Positions 44,672-51,727 of a stretch of 64,000 nt of DNA are shown piece after piece. The notes under the pieces were generated by a model. It worked only from the letters and a program-made list of their open reading frames with translations. It ran no database searches and was not told the origin of the DNA. A program made the translations under genes and the position numbers. Numbering within the stretch: position 1 is the stretch's first letter; every line of letters starts with the position of its first letter. The stretch is from Candidatus Sumerlaeia bacterium (GTDB taxonomy: Bacteria; Sumerlaeota; Sumerlaeia; SLMS01; JAHLLQ01): contig JANQSL010000167.1 in assembly GCA_028284075.1 (NCBI GenBank), forward strand, positions 1-64,000. Reading direction: 5' to 3'.

Positions 44672-45961
44672 ATGACTGAGGACTACGGCGAAGACATTTC
44701 CCGATCGTTTACAAGCCGGTGGCGAAACCGCCTGCTTGGCGTGCGTGCCGGTTTCGGCGACGGGCGCCGGGCAATTGAAGTGGCAAGACGCGCTGAGCGC
44801 CGGCGGATGATCAACTGGACGATTCCTGTCCTGGGAATTCTCTTCATATCGGCTCTGCTTCTCTTTCACCGTCTTGTCTTTGACTCGGACTCGGCCGGAT
44901 TCGGGATGATGTTCCGGGTGTTTCTCTTTGACTATTCCCTGTTTGTTTTTGGAGGAATCTCCGGTTACAACATGGCGCGAAAGTGGCGCGCCAACGCGGA
45001 TCAGGTGGAAGAACTCAGTCTGACACCTCTTTCCCCTGCAGTTCTGGGGGTGATCATGCAGGCGGGACTCTGTTCCATCTGGCTCACCCTCCTGACAGGG
45101 TTTTGCGTTGTTGATATTTTCACGGCATACGCAGACGCCGATTTCATTCTTCAATCGCTCCGGTCCGAGTCAGGGCCCGCTGTATCCCGCGTCCCGGCCA
45201 TTGCATTGGGCGCACTTTCGATGCTGCTCACTCCCGTCGCGCTTGCGTGGTTCCACTTTGAATCCGTTCGGCTTGCTCACTGGATGTTTGTTCCCCACAG
45301 CATGCCGCGGGTTTCTCTGCTGCGCGCGGGAGTGGTTAACTTTATCACAATGAGCGCCATCGTTGTTGGCTTCTCTGCTATCGGAAGCATGATCACCGGC
45401 ATCAGTGTGATGATTGTTGCGGCGGTGGCCGCCGCATTTTCGAGCTTTCACATCAATCCCGCTCAATACTTCGGAGCCTACTCTGTCTGGTCGATCGCGG
45501 CGATTCCCGGACTATTGCTGATTGCTTGTCTCAAGAGGCTCGCATCCTCCAGTTATCAGAAAGCCTTCCTTTCGACGTGGCTGTTGTATCAATGGTGGGG
45601 AGCGGGGGAATCCCGTCAGCCTGGCAACTACCCTCTGGAGCTGCGTAAAGCGATTCCGTTGTGGTCGCTCTGGTATGCGGCGGAAGAGGAAGAAATTCAG
45701 GAATTGCCGGAGCCCCGGCGGCGGGCGACGGCAAGACTGCGGGCAATGCGTGCGCGTGCTCTTCAGGCTCCGGTCGGACAGGCTGTTACCGAAGGTAAAA
45801 GCTCAGACTTTCCATCTCGATTGCCAGATCCACGTAGTGAACCTTCACATGAGGCGGGGTTTGAATCCGCTTCGGGACGAAATTCAGTATCGCCGACACA
45901 CCCGCTCCAACCACTCGATCGGCAATGCCCTGAGCCGCCTCCGCCGGGACCGTTAAAATAA
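44672..45961 (+). CDS. Polytopic membrane protein, unknown function
   Basis: The 429-residue protein has about eight hydrophobic segments between residues 45 and 320 (for example WTIPVLGILFISALLLF and MIVAAVAAAFSSF). It resembles permease subunits of ABC-2-type exporters in overall look only. The ATG at 44672 is preferred to the TTG at 44648 that overlaps the priA stop. Its last 58 codons run antisense through the rex gene (176 bases), giving a Pro/Ser/Arg-rich tail without membrane character, so the natural stop may have been lost. I do not recognise a family. Confidence 0.6.
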   Translation: MTEDYGEDISRSFTSRWRNRLLGVRAGFGDGRRAIEVARRAERRRMINWTIPVLGILFISALLLFHRLVFDSDSAGFGMMFRVFLFDYSLFVFGGISGYNMARKWRANADQVEELSLTPLSPAVLGVIMQAGLCSIWLTLLTGFCVVDIFTAYADADFILQSLRSESGPAVSRVPAIALGALSMLLTPVALAWFHFESVRLAHWMFVPHSMPRVSLLRAGVVNFITMSAIVVGFSAIGSMITGISVMIVAAVAAAFSSFHINPAQYFGAYSVWSIAAIPGLLLIACLKRLASSSYQKAFLSTWLLYQWWGAGESRQPGNYPLELRKAIPLWSLWYAAEEEEIQELPEPRRRATARLRAMRARALQAPVGQAVTEGKSSDFPSRLPDPRSEPSHEAGFESASGRNSVSPTHPLQPLDRQCPEPPPPGPLK

Positions 45962-46469
45962 CCAGTTCGATGTTTTCGCGTCGAACCACCTGCTCCAGCT
46001 CGGAGATATTGTAGACGGGAACTTTCTCCGCACCGATTGTCTTGTCCCTGACCTCAATGTCGAACGCCCATCGCATCCGAAATCCCTGGCGATTAAACCC
46101 GCCATAAGATAGCAACGCTTTTCCCAGATGGCCGACGCCGATCAGAGCGACGTTGATTTTTCGGTCTGTTCCCAGGATGTGTTTCAGCTTTTTCCGCAGC
46201 TCGCCCACAGGGTAGCCGAAGCCTGGCACTCCGAACTGGCCGAAGTAGGCCAGATCTTTCCGAACCTGTGCTGAATTCAACCCGAGTTCTTTTGCCAGCT
46301 CTGTCGAGCTGACCTTCTCGACCTTGTTTCGTTCCAGGTTTTGGAGGGCACGCGTATAGAGAGACAGACGTTTGATGACGGCTGCGGGGATTTTCCGATC
46401 ACCGGAAAGTTCCTGGTGCTCGGATTCCGGCGTTGAGTCTTCAGAATTGGGATTCTTGGGGCCGGGCAT
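45786..46469 (-). CDS. rex: Redox-sensing transcriptional repressor Rex
   Basis: This 227-residue protein has an N-terminal winged helix (IPAAVIKRLSLYTRALQNLERNKVEKVSSTELAKELGLNSAQVRKDLAYFGQFG). An NAD(H)-binding Rossmann domain follows (INVALIGVGHLGKALL), and a C-terminal swapped helix ends MESLSFYLR. Rex represses fermentative and respiratory genes and releases DNA when NADH rises. ATG 46469 has GGGGAG six bases upstream. The track start at 46529 would put the operator inside the coding sequence. A perfect Rex operator sits 23 bases upstream of this start, so the gene is almost certainly autoregulated. Confidence 0.96.
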   Translation of the reverse strand: MPGPKNPNSEDSTPESEHQELSGDRKIPAAVIKRLSLYTRALQNLERNKVEKVSSTELAKELGLNSAQVRKDLAYFGQFGVPGFGYPVGELRKKLKHILGTDRKINVALIGVGHLGKALLSYGGFNRQGFRMRWAFDIEVRDKTIGAEKVPVYNISELEQVVRRENIELVILTVPAEAAQGIADRVVGAGVSAILNFVPKRIQTPPHVKVHYVDLAIEMESLSFYLR

Positions 46470-46491
46470 CCGGCTCTCCCCGGAAGTGACA

Positions 46492-46509
46492 TTGTGAAAA
46501 CGTTCACAA
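46492..46509. promoter_or_regulatory. Rex operator (TTGTGAA-N4-TTCACAA)
   Basis: TTGTGAAAACGTTCACAA is a perfect inverted repeat of 7+4+7 bases, matching the known Rex consensus. It lies in the 70-base gap between the DUF4912 gene stop and the rex ATG, next to where the rex promoter must be. It would be bound when the NADH/NAD+ ratio is low. Confidence 0.92.
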
Positions 46510-46539
46510 GGTCCCCTGACCGACGGCAAGGACGAAATA

Positions 46540-47805
46540 CTACCGTTGAGTGATCCGTGTCACCACCGGGCAGACCTCAACAACTTCCTCGCCATCTCCA
46601 CTTGTTGCACTCACCGGAAACTCAATTTGGCCGTCCGGCAATGCCACCCGGATACCAAAAGTTCCATCAGGGTTCAACTTGATGTCCCTGCCCATGAATC
46701 GTACCTGCGCATTGGGCTCTGTTGCGCCATAGACAATAACCTCGGCGTCCACCACGAGCCAGAAGCGCCGGTCTGCCGGTGCCTGGGTGCGTGCGAAACC
46801 GGACGACAGCTCTCCGGCTCCCGCCAGCGTGCCGCTCGAGACCCCGGACTCCTCAACGAGCCGGTTTTGCAACTGACTGACGAAATCCGCACTGCTCAGG
46901 CGTGCGGGCATCTTTGTTCCGCCCGACATCTGCAGTATCTGAAGATGTTCCTCTTCATTCTTCTCATCCAAGTGCCAGTCAATGTGGTTCGAGACCTCCG
47001 CCCGAGGCATTTCGAAACCGTGAGACTGTGCGATGACGGTGAATTTGCCGTCATCAGTTTGAACACCCAGCTCCACAAGATAGCTGCGTCCCTTCACCGG
47101 AACATTAATATACCACGAATTGGCCGAGTTACCGACTCGAATATCCTCGATCGAGTGAGCATTCGAACCATTGTAATCAATTCCCGTCACGTCCGCCAGG
47201 CGAAGAACGAGGGGAGGAGGGTTGTGCCCACCCAGACCGAACTCCGCCACTGTGGAGACGGCAATCTCCCAGAATGCGAAAATCCACTCCGTGTCCCGGA
47301 CCAGCACCGACAGTCGCGTCCTGTTGTATCCGTTGGGCAGATCGCCACCCTTTGCGTCGATACCTCGCTGAGGGATAAACCTCTTTGCCGCTCTATCAGG
47401 ACGATTCCACGCCATTCCGTTGATGGGAGTGGGATTCGAAATCTGCCGTGCGGACGGTTCAAGTTCTCCGGAAACCGGAGTTTCTTCAACCGCTCTGGTG
47501 TTTGTTTGATCTCTCGCAGCAAGAACAGCGGTCGTTACAGGATTTCGTTTTCCCGCTTTCTTTGCGGCATTCTTTTTTGACGTTGTTGACTTTGCAGCAG
47601 TCTTCTTCAACGAAGATTTGGCATTTTTTTTCGGAGAGCCGGACTTCTTTACCGACTTCCTGGGAGTGGAAGCTTTCTTGGTGGCGGCGGTTTTTTTTGC
47701 CGCGGACTTCTTTGCCGCAGTCTTTTTTGCAGCCTTCTTTGGTGCAGTCTTCTTATCTTTGTCTCCAGCTGCAGCTTTTGACTTGGTCGTCGATTTCTTT
47801 GCCAT
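46540..47805 (-). CDS. Histone H1-like N-terminus fused to DUF4912 domain
   Basis: The first about 90 of 421 residues are Lys/Ala/Ser-rich with AKK repeats (KAAKKTAAKKSAAKKTAATKK), like eukaryotic H1 tails and bacterial histone-like tails. LPNGYNRTRLSVLVRDTEWIFAFWEIAVSTV (about 155-185) begins a DUF4912 domain, and a C-terminal beta-rich segment (WLVVDAEVIVYGATEPNAQVRFMGRDIKLNPDGTFGIRVALP) closes it. DUF4912 proteins occur in many phyla with no proven role. The basic tail suggests nucleic-acid binding. It lies directly upstream of rex on the same strand. Confidence 0.85.
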   Translation of the reverse strand: MAKKSTTKSKAAAGDKDKKTAPKKAAKKTAAKKSAAKKTAATKKASTPRKSVKKSGSPKKNAKSSLKKTAAKSTTSKKNAAKKAGKRNPVTTAVLAARDQTNTRAVEETPVSGELEPSARQISNPTPINGMAWNRPDRAAKRFIPQRGIDAKGGDLPNGYNRTRLSVLVRDTEWIFAFWEIAVSTVAEFGLGGHNPPPLVLRLADVTGIDYNGSNAHSIEDIRVGNSANSWYINVPVKGRSYLVELGVQTDDGKFTVIAQSHGFEMPRAEVSNHIDWHLDEKNEEEHLQILQMSGGTKMPARLSSADFVSQLQNRLVEESGVSSGTLAGAGELSSGFARTQAPADRRFWLVVDAEVIVYGATEPNAQVRFMGRDIKLNPDGTFGIRVALPDGQIEFPVSATSGDGEEVVEVCPVVTRITQR

Positions 47806-48011
47806 TTGGCGTCACACTCCCGGAGGCAACTCGGCGCGAATTGTCCGCAATCACGTCGAACAATAAAGGCGATAGGCCACGAGCCCTTCTGCTGCAACGG
47901 GACCTCGGTCGAGGCCCGACGCTTTTTGAGCAGTCGCTTTATTGAAGCCTTTTACTCTCGGTTTCGAAAATGGATAGCCAAGGTCCGGATTTGGCCGTGG
48001 TGAGAACTGAA

Positions 48012-48097
48012 TGGTGCCGGAGGAGAGACTCGAACTCTCACGAGGTTGCCCCCAGCGGATTTTGAGTCCGCCGCGTCTGCCATTCCGCCACTCCGGC
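48012..48097 (-). tRNA. tRNA-Leu (anticodon CAA), CCA encoded
   Basis: The minus strand reads GCCGGAGTGGCGGAATGGCA... with acceptor stem GCCGGAG/CTCCGGC. The anticodon stem GCGGA/TCCGC holds the loop CTCAAAA (anticodon CAA for UUG leucine codons). A long variable arm, as in tRNA-Leu, is followed by the T-arm GAGAGTTCGAGTCTCTC. Discriminator A and genomic CCA follow. Without CCA the gene is 48015-48097. Confidence 0.95.
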
Positions 48098-48165
48098 ATG
48101 CCTGTTGACCGGCGGTTTGAAACACCGATTTGATCGGGGCGGAGGACGCCTGCGGCAAGGGGTTT

Positions 48166-49431
48166 ATGAAACACCGGCTCATCACTCTCCTTCTCTTTGG
48201 TTTCCTGACGGCATCCGCCGGGGGCGCGATATCCGATGCGGCGCGTGAATCTCTCCAGGCCCGGGCGGTCATGATTTCGATGGCTGAAAAGGAGAACGGC
48301 CGTGTCAGCGAATCGAGCCGTGTCCTTTGGTATGGCACCGGATTTCTCACCGCAAACGGGCGCTATGTGGTCACAAACTACCACGTCGCCGGCCGCGAGG
48401 TGGTTCGTGAGTTCGATTCCTTTAACAGCAGTCGCTTCGACCTGTTGGCACTGGGTCACGACGGTCCCATCGATCTTGCCTTTCGACAATCGGACGGGTG
48501 GTTCCAGGACCTCACCGTGATTCCCACCCGCGGCAACGTTTCCGCCGGGTTTTCCGATGCGCGCCGGTTCGATTCATTGCGTGCGGGAGAAGGCCTCCAC
48601 ACACTGGGCAATCCTCATGGACGGTCCTGGACCTACTCCTCCGGCAACGTGGCGCTCCTTCTTGACAAGCGTTCTCACGATCCACAGATGCGCGCGGCAC
48701 TTGCCGTTGTCGAGGAAATGCTTCAATCATCCGGCGGACGTTACCGGCGCCACAACTACAACCGTCTGATCTTTGCGGGACCAGGCTTCGCGCGTCCGGG
48801 GAACAGCGGGGGAGCTGTCGTCGACGACAACGGCTTGCTGGTGGGAATCGTCTTTGCGGTGGTTTATTTGAACGACGGTTCCGAAAACACGATGATCATT
48901 CCGGCAGAGTATATCACGCGCATCAGCAGCGGCATCGCGCTGACATTCAGCGCGTGGACAACGGAACGCCGCGAAAAGAAAAAGAGCTCCAGAGAGGAAG
49001 ACTCGCAGCCCGAGGCCCCTTCGGATGACGACTCCGACCTGCCACCCAACCGAACCCACTATCTGTTGCGGCATCGCCCCTTGCGGGACGTGGAGGTTTC
49101 TCGTCTTCGACTCATTCTTGAACGCGAAAGCCCGGACTCCGCTAAATTCGTTGATAACGTTCTCCAGCGCACGATCTTTATTCCCATTCACCACACGGCA
49201 ATGATGGATACCCGAGCCGTGCGCTTCCCGGATGGAGAAAGTCGCGACCTTGTACTGTGGCATGAGGGGAAGCATCCGCAGGAAACCGCACCGCAGTCAC
49301 CCGCGTGGTTTTTCACATCCGTCGATGGTCAGCGCCGGGTGTTCATCACGCTGCCTGCAGACATTCCGCTGGCCGGCGAGTTTGCCGTTCTGTACGAAGA
49401 CGAATCCGAGATTCATGTATGGCCCGAATAA
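48166..49431 (+). CDS. Secreted trypsin-like serine protease
   Basis: This 421-residue protein has a signal peptide (LITLLLFGFLTASAGG) and an S1-type catalytic domain. The triad is H73 (VVTNYHVAG), D103 (GPIDLAF) and S214 (RPGNSGGAVVD). A charged linker (about 275-305, KKKSSREEDSQPEAPSDDDSD) leads to a C-terminal domain of unknown fold without a PDZ signature. HtrA-like function in the periplasm is possible but the missing PDZ argues for another role. ATG 48166 has AAGGGG upstream. Its end overlaps the xseA start by 13 bases. Confidence 0.88.
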   Translation: MKHRLITLLLFGFLTASAGGAISDAARESLQARAVMISMAEKENGRVSESSRVLWYGTGFLTANGRYVVTNYHVAGREVVREFDSFNSSRFDLLALGHDGPIDLAFRQSDGWFQDLTVIPTRGNVSAGFSDARRFDSLRAGEGLHTLGNPHGRSWTYSSGNVALLLDKRSHDPQMRAALAVVEEMLQSSGGRYRRHNYNRLIFAGPGFARPGNSGGAVVDDNGLLVGIVFAVVYLNDGSENTMIIPAEYITRISSGIALTFSAWTTERREKKKSSREEDSQPEAPSDDDSDLPPNRTHYLLRHRPLRDVEVSRLRLILERESPDSAKFVDNVLQRTIFIPIHHTAMMDTRAVRFPDGESRDLVLWHEGKHPQETAPQSPAWFFTSVDGQRRVFITLPADIPLAGEFAVLYEDESEIHVWPE

Positions 49432-50657
49432 ACTCCGAAAAAGAACCGCTCTCCGTTTCTCAAGTCACCGCGATGATTCGTGCGCGGCTTGAAGAGGAAT
49501 TTCCCCGCGTTCATATCGAGGGAGAAATCAGCAACTGGCGTCCGGCGGCCTCCGGCCACGTTTACTTCGCGTTGAAAGACGAGGGCGCATTGCTTGGCGC
49601 TGTCATGTGGAAGTCCACCCGCCTGCGGTTGCAGGACGAATTCCAGGACGGTGACCGTGTAAAGGCTCGTGGGGCCATCAGTGTTTACGACCGCCGTGGC
49701 CAGTACCAGCTCATCGTCGACTCGCTGAAACCGGCGGGGGAGGGTGTTCTTTGGAAGAAATTCGAGGAACTGAAGCTCAAGCTTGAGGCGGAAGGTCTGT
49801 TCGATCCATCCCGCAAGCGGGAGATTCCCGCGCTCCCCATGAGTGTTGGCGTGGTCACCTCTCCCACCGGCGCCGCCATTCGGGATGTTTTGTCGATTCT
49901 TTCGCGGCGCGCGCCGGGTCTCCCTGTCTATATTTGGCCGGCACGTGTGCAGGGCGAAGGGGCTGCACGCGAAATTGCCAACGGTGTTCGGAAGCTTGCA
50001 GAGAGCGGTCTTGTCGACGTTCTTGTTACCGGACGCGGCGGCGGCAGCCTCGAGGATCTCTGGGAATTCAACGATGAAACACTCGCCAGAACCATTGCCG
50101 CATCTCCCGTTCCGGTGATTTCCGCGGTGGGGCACGAGACCGACTTCACAATCTGCGACTTTGTTGCGGACCTCCGGGCTCCGACTCCTTCCGCCGCGGC
50201 GGAGCTGGTGAGCCGCGATCGGATTCAACTGCGGTCTCAGGTGGCTGATTCCCTTCGCCGGCTCGACCGGACCATTGAGAGCTGGCTCCAAAGTCTGCGC
50301 CGCCAGCTTGACGGGACAATGGACAGCCACGCCCTCCGCCAGCCGGAAATGCGTCTTCGAGAAGCTCAGCAGCGAACCGACGATGCCCTCCGCCGGCTCG
50401 ATCTTGCAGTCACGGACGGCATCACCACGGCTCGTCATCGCACTCAGGCTGCTACCGCCGCCCTCCAGGGCCACAACCCCGACCTGATTCTTCAGAAGGG
50501 CTACGCCATCGTTACCGATGCGTCTTCCGACCGCGTTCTGTCCCGCAGCAAAGGCGTCCGCTCAGGCCGCCAGATTCGCACACGCTTCGTTGACGGAGCC
50601 GTGCGCAGCATTGTCACCGACGACGACCCCGACCTTTTCGAAGGCGGAATGGACTGA
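49419..50657 (+). CDS. xseA: Exodeoxyribonuclease VII large subunit
   Basis: The 412-residue protein has an N-terminal OB fold (VHIEGEISNWRPAASGHVYFALKDEGALLGAVMWKST) and a catalytic domain with VGVVTSPTGAAIRDVLSILSRR, GRGGGSLEDLWEFNDE and VISAVGHETDFTICDFVADLRAPTPSAAAEL. A helical C-terminus ends NPDLILQKGYAIV. It degrades single-stranded DNA with the XseB subunit. ATG 49419 overlaps the protease gene by 13 bases; the track start at 49305 lies in that gene. No xseB is visible in the following 178-base gap or nearby. Confidence 0.96.
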   Translation: MARINSEKEPLSVSQVTAMIRARLEEEFPRVHIEGEISNWRPAASGHVYFALKDEGALLGAVMWKSTRLRLQDEFQDGDRVKARGAISVYDRRGQYQLIVDSLKPAGEGVLWKKFEELKLKLEAEGLFDPSRKREIPALPMSVGVVTSPTGAAIRDVLSILSRRAPGLPVYIWPARVQGEGAAREIANGVRKLAESGLVDVLVTGRGGGSLEDLWEFNDETLARTIAASPVPVISAVGHETDFTICDFVADLRAPTPSAAAELVSRDRIQLRSQVADSLRRLDRTIESWLQSLRRQLDGTMDSHALRQPEMRLREAQQRTDDALRRLDLAVTDGITTARHRTQAATAALQGHNPDLILQKGYAIVTDASSDRVLSRSKGVRSGRQIRTRFVDGAVRSIVTDDDPDLFEGGMD

Positions 50658-50717
50658 CTTTCTCCACAGCCAGCCCCCGGGAAACTCACACCCATCGTGA
50701 GAGAAGCGTTAGATTGT

Positions 50718-50736
50718 GAGGGGATCGCAACCCCTC
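50718..50736 (+). terminator. Weak hairpin after xseA
   Basis: GAGGGG and CCCCTC can pair around a 7-base loop, 60 bases after the xseA stop. There is no U-tract, so termination is uncertain. Confidence 0.3.
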
Positions 50737-50835
50737 GGGCAGGATTGTGCGAAGTGCTCTCCCAGCCCTTGACGTGGTTTTAGGAGTCCTCGTACCCAGC
50801 CATCCCGGACGGCTCATTTCAGGAGGCCACCCGGT

Positions 50836-51651
50836 ATGGCAATCATCGAAGACCTTCAGGACCTTGAGCACCCTCGCCCCGTCATTCAGTTGGGGAAGAG
50901 CGGCACAACAGTGGAAACAGCGGTTCCCGCAATCCTTCGCACAAAGAAGCGGAGTCTCAGGACCGATACCGTCATTATCTCCGATGTGCACCTGGGCAGC
51001 GATGTTTGCCGCGCAAAGGACCTTCGGAAGGCTCTCGCCGAGTGGTATCCCTTCCGGCGGCTTATCATTCTCGGCGACCTCTTTGACGACCTGAACTTCT
51101 CCCGCCTGAAGAAAAACCACTTCGGGCTGTTGGACGATTTCCGCAAGCTGACCAAACCCCGGCGCGGCGTCACGATTGACTGGGTGGAAGGCAACCATGA
51201 CGAGACCGCCGACAAGGTGATTCCTCACCTCATCGGCGCTCGCATTCACAAGCAGCTGATGCTGGAGATGTACGGCAAAAAGTACCTCTTCATCCACGGC
51301 CACCAGTTTGACGACTTCCTGAACGACCATCCCGTCGTGACCGGCATCGCCAGCCGCTTCTACGAGTCGGTCCAGCGGCGCGAAGGCGATGCTCAAAAGG
51401 TCAGCCGATGGCTCAAGCGGCAGTCCAAGACATGGGTGAAAGCGGCGAATCACATCGAGACACGTGCACGCAGCTACGCCTCACGCTTCGGTGCCGACAC
51501 AGTCCTCTGTGGCCATACACACTATTACAATGCAAACACCGACAGCGGCGACGAAGCCGTGCAGTATTACAACACGGGTTGTTGGGCGGACTCACCGAGC
51601 ACTCTCACCACCATCGACGACAAAGGCCTGCGGCGGCATTTGTACAGGTAG
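50836..51651 (+). CDS. LpxH-like metallophosphoesterase (UDP-2,3-diacylglucosamine hydrolase-type)
   Basis: The calcineurin-like fold of 271 residues has all metal motifs: IISDVHLGS, ILGDLFDD, VEGNHDE, FIHGHQFDDF and LCGHTHYYN. Helix YESVQRREGDAQKVSRWLKRQSKTW lies in the cap, and a nonhomologous start of about 40 residues precedes. The pattern is that of COG2908, which includes LpxH, an enzyme of lipid A synthesis; many members act on other substrates. AGGAGG stands 9 bases before ATG 50836. An outer-membrane role fits the other envelope genes but no lpx gene is adjacent. Confidence 0.85.
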   Translation: MAIIEDLQDLEHPRPVIQLGKSGTTVETAVPAILRTKKRSLRTDTVIISDVHLGSDVCRAKDLRKALAEWYPFRRLIILGDLFDDLNFSRLKKNHFGLLDDFRKLTKPRRGVTIDWVEGNHDETADKVIPHLIGARIHKQLMLEMYGKKYLFIHGHQFDDFLNDHPVVTGIASRFYESVQRREGDAQKVSRWLKRQSKTWVKAANHIETRARSYASRFGADTVLCGHTHYYNANTDSGDEAVQYYNTGCWADSPSTLTTIDDKGLRRHLYR

Positions 51652-51668
51652 TGAATGTCCTGAGTATA

Positions 51669-51701
51669 ACAACGGCCACGGCATATCGCCGTGACCGTTG
51701 T
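51669..51701. terminator. Hairpin between convergent genes
   Basis: ACAACGGCCACGGC and GCCGTGACCGTTGT pair in a 14-bp stem with one mismatch around the loop ATATC. The hairpin lies 17 bases after the LpxH-like stop and 26 bases before the stop of the convergent glycoside hydrolase gene. It probably serves both. Confidence 0.7.
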
Positions 51702-51727
51702 CCAGCCGCTCCTCAAAGTGCAACGGG

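Noticed and set aside
46546-47580. Plus-strand ORF of 344 codons.
   Set aside because: It is antisense to the DUF4912 gene and shows no protein-like pattern.
49413-50474. Minus-strand ORF of 353 codons.
   Set aside because: It is antisense to xseA, which matches its family along its whole length.
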